A DNA stretch of 37,800 nt from Oligoflexia bacterium (GTDB lineage: Bacteria > Bdellovibrionota > UBA1018), in assembly GCA_014378465.1 (NCBI GenBank), contig JACMNQ010000029.1, forward strand, positions 1 to 37,800, in the 5' to 3' direction. Each line of letters starts with the position of its first letter. Positions within the stretch are counted from its first letter, which is position 1. Of the stretch, positions 26,433-33,658 are shown piece after piece. The position numbers and the translations under genes were made by a program. The notes beneath the pieces were generated by a model. The model was given only the letters and a program-made list of their open reading frames with translations. It ran no database searches and was not told where the DNA came from.

Positions 26433-28403
26433 TTAAAATCTCAAAAAATGAATCAAAACCGCAATGCCTGAAGCGATTGCAAAAAACAGATACCACTGCA
26501 CGTCACCGTTGTGGATCAGCTGCAATAGTTTAGCGGGAACATCGACGAAGTGTCGCACTCCCGAAGTGATGCGAACGGTGATGGCTTCATCCAGGCTCGC
26601 GCTCGTCTTTCCCACGAACTCCGTGGTCGCTTTTGAAACTCGGGGCACGAAACGGTTCCAGAATCTGTCATTGATGGCGGTCTCAAGCATGTTTCCGACC
26701 CAGTGGATTCCGGCAAACGTGCGGGTCAGGACCAGATCCATGCCGTAACCGTGGGCCACGAAGCTCGAGAACTTCGGAAACCTCTCCGTGATGGACACAA
26801 CAGCGTCACGCTTTCCAACTGAAAACCAATAAGCGGCGAGTCCAGCGATGACCAGCACCCACCAGTGGATCCAGGAGGCGGTGAGAAAACCGTTCTCATC
26901 CAGGGTGATGAGCTTGGGATTCAGGTAAGCGGGCAGATCCCAGATGGTCATGACCTGAACCAGGTCCACTCCCGCCGGAAGCGCGCCCCCACTGATGGAG
27001 CCATTCCAGAGAATTCCAACTCCCGGAATCAAGAGCAGATAGGGGGAGAGCACTGAAAACCACGATGCCGGAGTCGATCGAGAGAGCTGGGTCTGCTGCA
27101 GAGCCAGTCGAAAAATGAGTGCGCTGAGGAGAAAAAGCACGATTCCAAAACCAACGGCAAGACCCACGTCATAAAGGCTTCTTCCCAGGGTCTGAATGAA
27201 TCCAAAACACGATGCGAAGCCGATCATTCCAGTACCGACTGCAGCGGCGAAAAAAGCGGAGACCTTGGCCCAGGTGGCTTTGGAGTTTCCATTAACGGTC
27301 GAGGCTTTCGGAGTTTCGGACGAGGACTTTCCGTCTTCGAGAGTGCAACCGCTCTGCGCGAGCATGCAGGCCGCAAGCCCGGTGCAGATCAGGCAGGCAA
27401 AGGCGGCAGTGGGTCCGCAGAACAGGAGAGAGGCCGCTGAAAAACCGAAGGCCGAGGAAAGCCAGCAGTTCAGTGCGAGCTTCCAGTCCTTCTGAAGAAA
27501 ACCCATGAACGAGCTCAGAACCGAAGCAGCCAGGGCAAGCCAGCCGAAGTACGGAAGCACTCCCGTGGCCTGCAATTGTGGATAGAGCCGAAAGAGAATG
27601 GCAAACGCTCCCCAGCTGGGCAGCAGCTGGGCGAAGGTGAGACGCGACGCAGGCAGAACGGACGAGGGACGCGCGAGGTAAGTGAGGAATGGAAAAGGCA
27701 GAACGAAAAGCACCCAACCGAAGACCAGGAGACCTGCACCCAGGGCCTGCACTTCAAGACCGCTTGAAAAATCCCAGGCTTTGACCGTCTCCAGATGCGC
27801 GAATTGAAGCGGTACACCCATGCTCGCCAGGGCAGATGCGCCGATGACCATCAGAGTGAGCGAGGCGACTCGTTCCTTGATGAAGCTGGCGACGATGCCG
27901 GCATCAGCATCCTGATCCCAGGAGGCCGCAAGAGAGATCACTCCTCCAAGCAGGGTGATCCCCAGACCCACGAACACGAGCCAGGGGGTGAGCGCGTACC
28001 AGCAGAAAGCGAGACCTGAAACGCTGAGGGCGGAAGCTGAATACTGACGTTCAACTCGCTGTGGTGCATCTCCTGCTGAGCGCCTGGAGAGCAGAAGAAT
28101 TCCTGCGAGGAGAGCTCCAACGAAAGTGAGTGTGGAACCCAATACATCTGACCAGATTCCGATCTGCAGGGAGATCGCTTCATTTTTCGGCCAGATCCAG
28201 CCCACAAGCCACTGATGATCCGTGCCCCAGCTCAGAATCACCCAGGCGAAAATCAGCAGAACCCCGAGGCCCGCAAGCCAGTCGCCCTGACGAGGGAGGC
28301 GCTTGCCGGACGAGAGCACGATGACCCCGAACAGTACGCTGCTCAGGCCCGCGATCAGAAGTCCATTGGGAATCAGAAAATCCGCGCTGAGAATTCCTAA
28401 CAT
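26433..28403 (-). CDS. Highly diverged NuoL-like subunit, second complex I operon
   Basis: A 656-residue membrane protein placed where nuoL belongs. Similarity is low but the length, helix pattern and C-terminus agree: residues 545-656 contain an HGYGMDLVLTR entry, an amphipathic lateral-helix region and a final anchor, as in NuoL. None of the NuoL channel residues is seen. E156 of the neighbour aligns with L147, K249 with F233 and H274 with A258. The HxxxH...K block has no His or Lys at all (331-352), and the SKDE lysine is gone. The LPDAMxGPTPVSALIHAATM signature is absent. The frame is open throughout. It lies 24 bases after the K-like gene. Function is unknown; probably a structural remnant of the distal antiporter-like subunit. 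Confidence 0.82.
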   Translation of the reverse strand: MLGILSADFLIPNGLLIAGLSSVLFGVIVLSSGKRLPRQGDWLAGLGVLLIFAWVILSWGTDHQWLVGWIWPKNEAISLQIGIWSDVLGSTLTFVGALLAGILLLSRRSAGDAPQRVERQYSASALSVSGLAFCWYALTPWLVFVGLGITLLGGVISLAASWDQDADAGIVASFIKERVASLTLMVIGASALASMGVPLQFAHLETVKAWDFSSGLEVQALGAGLLVFGWVLFVLPFPFLTYLARPSSVLPASRLTFAQLLPSWGAFAILFRLYPQLQATGVLPYFGWLALAASVLSSFMGFLQKDWKLALNCWLSSAFGFSAASLLFCGPTAAFACLICTGLAACMLAQSGCTLEDGKSSSETPKASTVNGNSKATWAKVSAFFAAAVGTGMIGFASCFGFIQTLGRSLYDVGLAVGFGIVLFLLSALIFRLALQQTQLSRSTPASWFSVLSPYLLLIPGVGILWNGSISGGALPAGVDLVQVMTIWDLPAYLNPKLITLDENGFLTASWIHWWVLVIAGLAAYWFSVGKRDAVVSITERFPKFSSFVAHGYGMDLVLTRTFAGIHWVGNMLETAINDRFWNRFVPRVSKATTEFVGKTSASLDEAITVRITSGVRHFVDVPAKLLQLIHNGDVQWYLFFAIASGIAVLIHFLRF

Positions 28404-28427
28404 TTTGATTCGTTCCCGTAAGTCATT

Positions 28428-28718
28428 TTAATGTTTGAGTGAGCGCAGCTCATCCATCCCCGTTCTGTTCTTGAGATAAAAAAGTCTCACTGCAAGGGCA
28501 AAGCCGATGATCAGCTGAGCCACACTTCCCAGTACAATGAAAAAACCGAACAAGTAGCCCTGGTCAATGACCTTGGACGAGACGCCGATGGAGACGATCA
28601 TGCTGCTGGCGCCCAGCACGAGGAGTTGCGTTCCGATCAGAAAACCCAGAAAACTTTTGCGGTAAAGCAGGCAGATGATGCCCGTCCCCCCCAGGAGAGC
28701 CGAAATGAGAACCATCAT
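28428..28718 (-). CDS. nuoK: NuoK-like subunit, second operon, both key glutamates replaced by Gln
   Basis: A 96-residue, three-helix protein that aligns without gaps around both critical sites of the neighbour NuoK. E42 there is Q31 here (IGTQLLVLG) and E78 there is Q68 here (GSVAQLIIG). The equivalent E. coli residues, E36 and E72, are required for proton translocation. Glu to Gln keeps shape but removes charge. The C-terminal DELRSLKH tail resembles the DEIQLLKQ tail of the neighbour. The start overlaps the J-like stop (ATGA). Confidence 0.9.
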   Translation of the reverse strand: MMVLISALLGGTGIICLLYRKSFLGFLIGTQLLVLGASSMIVSIGVSSKVIDQGYLFGFFIVLGSVAQLIIGFALAVRLFYLKNRTGMDELRSLKH

Positions 28719-29278
28719 GAGGATTTCTCCTTCATTTCCGGGCGAGCGATGACCCCGGCGCCGACCACCACCAGAAAAAGGGTCAGACCCAGGATCTGAA
28801 GTGACAGAAACTGCTTGTCCATCAGTGATTTTCCGATGGTCGCCAGATTGTGCGCGTTCTCAGGGGATGGGGGGGCCATGTTCAAGGCGTTGGCTCCGGC
28901 ATTCGCCGAGGAGAGAGAACGGCTTCCGAGCCAGATCACGCCACTGAAACCCAGGCCAGCCAGAGTCGGCAGTATGGCCGAAACCAGCTTTCGCTTGAGA
29001 GGGGTGGTCTCTTCAGAATGATACTCACCCAGCATGACCGAATAGAAGATGAAGCAAAGTGCACCCAGAGTGGAAATGATCCACTGAGTGATGGCCAGAA
29101 GCTCCGCTCCCTGCGAAAGAAATATCCCGCCCACCGCAAGTCCACAGACCCAGAGCGAAAGAATTGCAAAGCGAATGGAGCTCATGAAAGTCGCAGTCAG
29201 AGCCGCACCGAGGGCGACCGCGCTGCAGATCCAGTAGACCAGTTCGATCAGTGTGAGGTTGGTGTTCACGATGGCCAT
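28715..29278 (-). CDS. nuoJ: NuoJ-like subunit, second operon
   Basis: A 187-residue membrane protein at the nuoJ position, with four or five helices. The third helix reads QGAELLAITQWIISTLGALC at 56-75 against GAHLIAALQVLVYAGAIMV in the neighbour. The conserved Gln is kept (Q65), but the VYxGA gating motif is lost and Tyr62 aligns with S69. It carries a longer loop rich in Ala, Asn and Pro (about 125-145) before the last helix. It overlaps the I-like gene by 13 bases and the K-like gene by four. Confidence 0.85.
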   Translation of the reverse strand: MAIVNTNLTLIELVYWICSAVALGAALTATFMSSIRFAILSLWVCGLAVGGIFLSQGAELLAITQWIISTLGALCFIFYSVMLGEYHSEETTPLKRKLVSAILPTLAGLGFSGVIWLGSRSLSSANAGANALNMAPPSPENAHNLATIGKSLMDKQFLSLQILGLTLFLVVVGAGVIARPEMKEKSS

Positions 29279-29823
29279 TCTCCCCGTTTCGGATCTTCAC
29301 GACCTTCATCCAGGGCCTGGGCTCTTGCCCACTTGCGGCGCTGATCTTCGCCGATCGGCCCGCGACCAAAACTCTTCTTGAGATCCCGCACATCATAGAC
29401 CGAACCTTCAAACTGCTTGGTGTGTATGAGGGATGCCGGCTGACAGACCTCCACGCAAAGGCCACAGAAAATGCATTTTGCGAAATCGATGTCAAACTTC
29501 GACACCCAGACCTTCGCATCGGCAGGAACACTCTGAGTTTCGACTTCGATGCAGTGAACGGGGCAGACCCATTCACACTCTCGGCAGGCGGAACAGCGGT
29601 CGATGTCATTGAAGAGCAGTCCGCGAGTGCGAGGCGGCAGATCATCTGCCGTCTTTGAAGAGACCGGGTCCGGATACTGTTCAGTCACTTCTTTTCTCAA
29701 GTCGCCTGAATTGACGTTCAGAAGATAGGGCAGTGCCGTCATGAAAGATCCAAACAGGGACCTCGCGCCCCTGAAAACGTCTCTGAAGTATTCGGCCAGA
29801 GTTGACAATACTGAACTCGTCAT
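29266..29823 (-). CDS. nuoI: NuoI-like ferredoxin subunit, second operon, both clusters kept
   Basis: 185 residues with two complete CxxCxxCxxxC sets: C77, C80, C83, C87 and C117, C120, C123, C127. Clusters equivalent to N6a and N6b can therefore form. The second set ends CQP where CP is usual. The N-terminal helix (1-35) and a charged, basic C-terminal tail (140-185) are longer than in the neighbour copy (147 residues). There is no NuoG in this operon to feed it, so the exposed cluster would have to take electrons from a soluble donor or another complex. It lies 12 bases after the H-like gene. Confidence 0.92.
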   Translation of the reverse strand: MTSSVLSTLAEYFRDVFRGARSLFGSFMTALPYLLNVNSGDLRKEVTEQYPDPVSSKTADDLPPRTRGLLFNDIDRCSACRECEWVCPVHCIEVETQSVPADAKVWVSKFDIDFAKCIFCGLCVEVCQPASLIHTKQFEGSVYDVRDLKKSFGRGPIGEDQRRKWARAQALDEGREDPKRGEWPS

Positions 29824-29835
29824 TTTAATTCTTCC

Positions 29836-30894
29836 TCATCCGTGCAACCACGCTGTCCAGAAGGCAAACCCCACCAGTGAGATCAGGGAGAAGGGACTGA
29901 GCACCTTCCAGTTGAGATCGGTGACCTGATCCACGCGCATTCGCGGAGTGACCTGTGAAAACATCACGATCAGAAGCATGACGGCAAAAGTCTTGATCAA
30001 CAGCACGAACAGCTCGATCAGGACGATGACACCAAAAGAGTTCGAGTCTCTCAAGGCTTCGGTCAGTCCTTCGGGGATGGACCAGCCTCCCAGAAAAAGA
30101 ACCACCGCCATCACACACCAGAGAAACATCCCGTAGAAGCGACTGAGCCTGAACATCCCGAGCTTGGGACCCGACAGGTGAGCCGCGGTGCCGCCTCGAA
30201 GTTCAGAAAATGAAATGGCACCATCCAGGGGTGCCACTCCCAGCACGATCATCCCGCTCATGAGAAACACGATGAGGGAGATCGCGCCAAAGGGATTGTT
30301 GAATGCGGTCCAGTGATAGGGAGCCGCGCTTTGCGCAGCCGCAATGTGGCTCCAGCTGAAACCACCGGCCGGGAGACCCGCGCAGAGCACGGCGATGAGT
30401 GCCGGGAACACGCCCGCCATGCCCCGAAGTGAGGTTCTCAATCCGCCGAGCCACCCGGAAACGGTATCTTGAGTGAGCCCCATCATCAAAGTCGCGAAAG
30501 TGAGAACGATCACGCCCCAGAAAGGCAGGAAGACACTCATGTCAGTATCGACCAGAAGAATGAGGGATCCGAGCGGCAGCACGGCCACCGTTGAGTAAAG
30601 CGCCATTCCGGCAATTCCCAGCCAGATCGCTTCAGCCCGGTTGCTCGAGGGTGAATCGACTTTCTGCATGAGCTTGAGCGCATCCGACACCGGCTGAAAG
30701 AATCCCGCCGGGCCGGAACGATTCGGACCCACTCGTGCTTGAAGATCGGCACTGAGTTTTCGTTCCATGAATGCCATGATCAGGCTGCAGGGAAGAACGA
30801 CGAACAGATAGGAAATGATCAGCACCAGGATCATCACGACCGCGTGAGGGGTGTGCTCAGGAAGATTCAGGATGCTTTGCCAGGCGGTGATCAT
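29836..30894 (-). CDS. nuoH: NuoH-like subunit, second operon, E-channel residues lost
   Basis: A 352-residue NuoH homologue retaining E44 in AFMERKLS, RVGPNRSGPAGFFQPVSDALK at 54-74 and the C-terminal RVDQVTDLNWK region. The proton-entry residues are gone in gap-free alignment with the neighbour: E161 to V162, E221 to V217, R224 to V220, E231 to I227 and E233 to F229. D224 and E231 remain from the PFDLPEGESE loop. In canonical NuoH this loop couples quinone chemistry to the membrane arm. The start overlaps the D-like stop (ATGA). Confidence 0.9.
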   Translation of the reverse strand: MITAWQSILNLPEHTPHAVVMILVLIISYLFVVLPCSLIMAFMERKLSADLQARVGPNRSGPAGFFQPVSDALKLMQKVDSPSSNRAEAIWLGIAGMALYSTVAVLPLGSLILLVDTDMSVFLPFWGVIVLTFATLMMGLTQDTVSGWLGGLRTSLRGMAGVFPALIAVLCAGLPAGGFSWSHIAAAQSAAPYHWTAFNNPFGAISLIVFLMSGMIVLGVAPLDGAISFSELRGGTAAHLSGPKLGMFRLSRFYGMFLWCVMAVVLFLGGWSIPEGLTEALRDSNSFGVIVLIELFVLLIKTFAVMLLIVMFSQVTPRMRVDQVTDLNWKVLSPFSLISLVGFAFWTAWLHG

Positions 30895-32021
30895 CGGTCG
30901 AACTCCGCCAGGGAAATATCCAGACTGAGCAGAATGACGGAGATGTCCTCAACCCGTGTTCCAATCACGAGTTCCGGAATGGTGAGCATATGACCGGTCG
31001 AAGGTGTCTTGAATTGCACGCGAGCGGGGCGGGTGCCCCCGTCTGAAACCAGATGACAGCCCAGAGTTCCTCGCGGACTTTCCACACGAGAGTACGCTTC
31101 ACCCGGAGCAATGGTGAATTCCCGAGAAATCTTGACACTCTGAAACTGTCCAGCCGGAATCGAGTCCACGGACTGCTTGAGGATTTCAAGACTCTGCGTG
31201 ATCTCGCGGAGCCTCAGCACGAAGCGATCATGCGCGTCTCCGATGGTGCCGCCTTCACCACGCCCCACCGGAATTTCGAAATCAATCAGCTCATAGCCGC
31301 TGTAAGGTGCACTCTTGCGGACATCAAGTGAAAGACCCGCGGCGCGAGCGTTGGGCCCCGTCACTCCGAGTGCTCGCGCTCGCTCCGATGACAGAACGCC
31401 AATCCACGACGAGCGCTTGAGAAAAGCATGATTGAAGGAAAACAGATCGTTATATTCCTTGAGACGGATCCGGATGAGTTCACAGACGTCAATCACACGC
31501 TCAATGAAGCCTTCAGTCACATCGGCGGAGACTCCGCCGAGCCTCAGAAAGTTGATGGAGAAGCGTGCACCTGTCAGAAGCTCAAAGAGATCCAGAACCC
31601 TCTCACGGTCTCTCAGGACATAGTGAAACATGGGGGTGGATCCGACCGCTTTGGCCATGCGGGCAAGGAAGCCCAGGTGAGAGGAGATGCGCGTGAGTTC
31701 TGAAAGAATCACCCGGATATTCTGGGCCCGGCGAGGAACATCGATCCCGGCGATCTCCTCGGCGGCAAGACAAACGGCCAACTCACCAAAAATCGCGGAC
31801 TCGGGATCAAGCCGATCCGCATACGTGAGCGAAGACTGCCAGCTGTGGCGCTCCAGCGCTTTTTCAAGTCCACGGTGCAGAAAACCCGCTTCTGTTTCAC
31901 CTGAAACGATGATTTCACCGTCGAGCTGCAGCCTGAGCATCATGGGGCCCGGCAAAGCTGGATGGTAGGGTCCCAGGCTCCAGTTCGTGAAATCAGTTGC
32001 GAGGTACTCTCTCAGGCTCAT
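30891..32021 (-). CDS. nuoD: NuoD-like subunit, second operon, quinone-binding His and Tyr both Pro
   Basis: A 376-residue NuoD homologue. GPYHPALPG (17-25) matches GPTHPSMHG but the second His is P24. YADRLDP (67-73) matches YTDRLNY but the Tyr is P73. In Thermus Nqo4 these are His38 and Tyr87, the two residues that hold the quinone headgroup. The GFLHRGLEK helix (46-54) and the C-terminal EFDR ending are kept. The protein has only isolated cysteines and no CxxC pairs, so it is not a NiFe-hydrogenase large subunit. The start overlaps nuoC (ATGA). Quinone reduction by the standard mechanism seems excluded. Confidence 0.92.
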   Translation of the reverse strand: MSLREYLATDFTNWSLGPYHPALPGPMMLRLQLDGEIIVSGETEAGFLHRGLEKALERHSWQSSLTYADRLDPESAIFGELAVCLAAEEIAGIDVPRRAQNIRVILSELTRISSHLGFLARMAKAVGSTPMFHYVLRDRERVLDLFELLTGARFSINFLRLGGVSADVTEGFIERVIDVCELIRIRLKEYNDLFSFNHAFLKRSSWIGVLSSERARALGVTGPNARAAGLSLDVRKSAPYSGYELIDFEIPVGRGEGGTIGDAHDRFVLRLREITQSLEILKQSVDSIPAGQFQSVKISREFTIAPGEAYSRVESPRGTLGCHLVSDGGTRPARVQFKTPSTGHMLTIPELVIGTRVEDISVILLSLDISLAEFDR

Positions 32022-32494
32022 TCGTGCTCATGCCTCTGATGCTTGATCGAAGCGAACTCGATCGGAAATACATACGACTTGCGAAGGGGGAAGCCTCTCC
32101 AGCCTTCAGGCAACACCTGGTGTGGCCTGGTCTTTCCACCTTGAAAGCGAACGCCGAAAAGTTCGGAGATTTCCTGCTCAAGAGGAATCGCGATCGCCCA
32201 GAGGTGAGAAACCGATACGGCATCGACTTCTGAAGTTTCCGTTTTGGGAGTGACGGTCGCACGAAGCACCATCGTCTTGCCGGTTGAAGAGGATTTCAGA
32301 AAGTAGGTGAGGAGGATATCCCCCTTCATTTCAAAGGCCGAGATGTTTTCAAGGTCGTCCATCTGCCAGTTCGGCTCATCCCTCAGAAACTGTGCAGTAT
32401 GCGCGAGCGAACCCACATCAATCGCAAGCGATTGCTTCAGAGAGGAGCCCGCTCCTTTGATTTCAAGCTTCCGTTTGAGTTCGTTGGTATCCAC
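32018..32494 (-). CDS. nuoC: NuoC-like subunit, second operon
   Basis: 158 residues from a GTG at 32494 with AGGA eight bases upstream; the next Met is residue 45, so GTG is the likely start despite a 32-base overlap with nuoB. The C-terminal block LEQEISELFGVRFQGG (about 104-119), followed by WRGFPLRKSYVFP, matches the NuoC signature, with GKTRPHQVL in place of the usual GHPDLRRIL. It is shorter than the neighbour copy at the N-terminus. It should pair with the D-like subunit. Confidence 0.9.
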   Translation of the reverse strand: MDTNELKRKLEIKGAGSSLKQSLAIDVGSLAHTAQFLRDEPNWQMDDLENISAFEMKGDILLTYFLKSSSTGKTMVLRATVTPKTETSEVDAVSVSHLWAIAIPLEQEISELFGVRFQGGKTRPHQVLPEGWRGFPLRKSYVFPIEFASIKHQRHEHE

Positions 32495-32933
32495 GAATTT
32501 TTTCCTGCAAAGTGATGAGTCCGTTCATGATGGCTTCGGGACGAGGGGGGCAGCCCGGAACATAGACGTCCACCGGGATGATCTTGTCGACTCCTGCAAC
32601 GACTGAGTAGCTTGACTCAGGAGAGAAGGCCCCGCCACAGCTCGCGCAAGCCCCGACTGCCAGAACATATTTGGGCGAGAGCATGGCGTCGTAGAGCGCT
32701 CGCAGATGAGGAGCTGCCTTGTAAGAAGTGATGCCACTCACGATCAGTAAATCTGCCTGTTCAGGATTGACCTGGGGGACGCAACCAAACCGCTCCAGAT
32801 CATAACGACACCCCACTGTCTCCATGACTTCGTCACCGCAACAGCCTGAGCCGACGCTCACGTACCAGAGGGACCCGGCGCGAGCCCATTCAATGGCTTT
32901 GGAAAGCGTGGAGGAAAAAAAGTTACCGCTCAT
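32463..32933 (-). CDS. nuoB: NuoB-like subunit, second operon, N2 ligands kept, extra cysteines
   Basis: 156 residues with all four N2 ligands: C31-C32 in GSGCCGDEVME, C96 in GACASCGG and C128 in VPGCPPRPEA. The tandem cysteine pair is typical of complex I rather than of hydrogenase small subunits. Three further cysteines near the cluster (C42, C51, C99) are absent from the neighbour NuoB, and the MRFSPRQSD stretch is replaced by PQVNPEQAD. The start ATG overlaps the A-like stop (ATGA). Retention of the cluster ligands argues for a redox role. Confidence 0.93.
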   Translation of the reverse strand: MSGNFFSSTLSKAIEWARAGSLWYVSVGSGCCGDEVMETVGCRYDLERFGCVPQVNPEQADLLIVSGITSYKAAPHLRALYDAMLSPKYVLAVGACASCGGAFSPESSYSVVAGVDKIIPVDVYVPGCPPRPEAIMNGLITLQEKIRGYQRTQTEA

Positions 32934-33406
32934 GGGAGCTCCTCTTCGCTGGATGATCCGGTCCGGGAAGGTTCACTCGCGCGGGCAGGCGACGGCTTCT
33001 GGAAGGACCGCTCCCAGGTCAAGTCGCCCTTTCTCACGGCGTAGAACAGCCCGAGTGAGGCCAGGGCAGCCAGTGTCACGATGCTGATGAGGCCACGAGC
33101 AGACTCTGGCTTTTCATGAAGAGTCCCGACGCACGGGATGAGAAGAAATCCGAGCGTGATCAGAAGGAAAGCCGCGTTGGTTCCGAGAAAGAATCGGACG
33201 TTGATCTTCCGGCCCAGAGTATCTGAATTTTTTTTGGGAGTGAGCTCTGGAGGCGTGGTGTGCGTTCGTTTGGTCCGGCGTGAAACGGACCGAAGGAGCA
33301 GGGATACGGCAACGCCCAATAACGCCGAAATGAAGACGACGTAATACGTGTCCCAGCTGCTTGGTAAGAGTGCATGCACTGCATTCACCGTGTTTTCAGT
33401 ACCCAT
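32930..33406 (-). CDS. NuoA-like subunit, second operon, strongly diverged
   Basis: 158 residues with three hydrophobic helices at about 21-40, 72-92 and 105-122. It aligns without gaps with the neighbour NuoA from VRFYL (here VRFFL, 70-74) through the conserved proline. D69 and E71 of the neighbour fall on I83 and L85, and the ECG loop is absent. A charged, Ser/Glu-rich tail of about 25 residues is added. Identity as subunit A rests on position, helix pattern and this short block. First gene of the 11-gene operon, divergent from mfd. Confidence 0.78.
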   Translation of the reverse strand: MGTENTVNAVHALLPSSWDTYYVVFISALLGVAVSLLLRSVSRRTKRTHTTPPELTPKKNSDTLGRKINVRFFLGTNAAFLLITLGFLLIPCVGTLHEKPESARGLISIVTLAALASLGLFYAVRKGDLTWERSFQKPSPARASEPSRTGSSSEEELP

Positions 33407-33459
33407 TTTCTTATGATTGTTCTTTCTTCAACTGACTGATCTTTGAACCTTTGGACTTT

Positions 33460-33476
33460 CAGACTTTTGGTCTGAC
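33460..33476. other. Hairpin in the nuo/mfd divergent region
   Basis: TCAGAC (33460-33465) and GTCTGA (33471-33476) are perfect inverted copies around TTTTG. On the plus strand CTTTTT follows, giving a weak terminator-like look. It lies about 55 bases upstream of the A-like gene start, within the expected promoter zone of the second nuo operon. Confidence 0.4.
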
Positions 33477-33516
33477 TTTTTGGCTTCTGCCGAATTGTGA
33501 CTGCGACGATTGCTTC

Positions 33517-33538
33517 TGGCTGAGCTTTTGCTCAGTCA
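33517..33538. other. Strong hairpin or operator in the nuo/mfd divergent region
   Basis: TGGCTGAGC (33517-33525) pairs with GCTCAGTCA (33530-33538) around TTTT: nine pairs including one G-T wobble. No T-run follows in either direction, so it is more likely a regulator site or an mRNA leader structure than a terminator. It is central in the 252-base gap. The rest of 33407-33658 shows no convincing gene; a 73-codon plus-strand frame there has no recognisable content. Confidence 0.4.
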
Positions 33539-33658
33539 TGGGTGCCCGCGTGTCCACTCTATTTCTAAAATTCCGTTTGAGAGACGGTGACTTGGACAAA
33601 AAAAAGGTAACGAAGTTGAAATATGGTGTCAATGATAGTGTAGAAGTAAAAGGCGCTT

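Noticed and set aside
26433..28403. Diverged NuoL-like gene as a pseudogene
   Set aside because: The frame is open over 656 codons at full NuoL length, with normal start, spacing and C-terminal lateral-helix architecture. No stop or frameshift supports decay.
23418..28403. Second operon membrane genes as an Mrp-type Na+/H+ antiporter
   Set aside because: There are no MrpE, F or G homologues, and nuoB, C, D, H and I are present in the same operon. The channel residues shared by Mrp and Nuo are missing.
30891..32021. Second operon as an Ech/Hyf-type group 4 NiFe hydrogenase
   Set aside because: The large subunit has no CxxC pairs for NiFe, and the small subunit has the tandem CC pair of complex I. 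The order and full ABCDHIJKLMN set also fit complex I.
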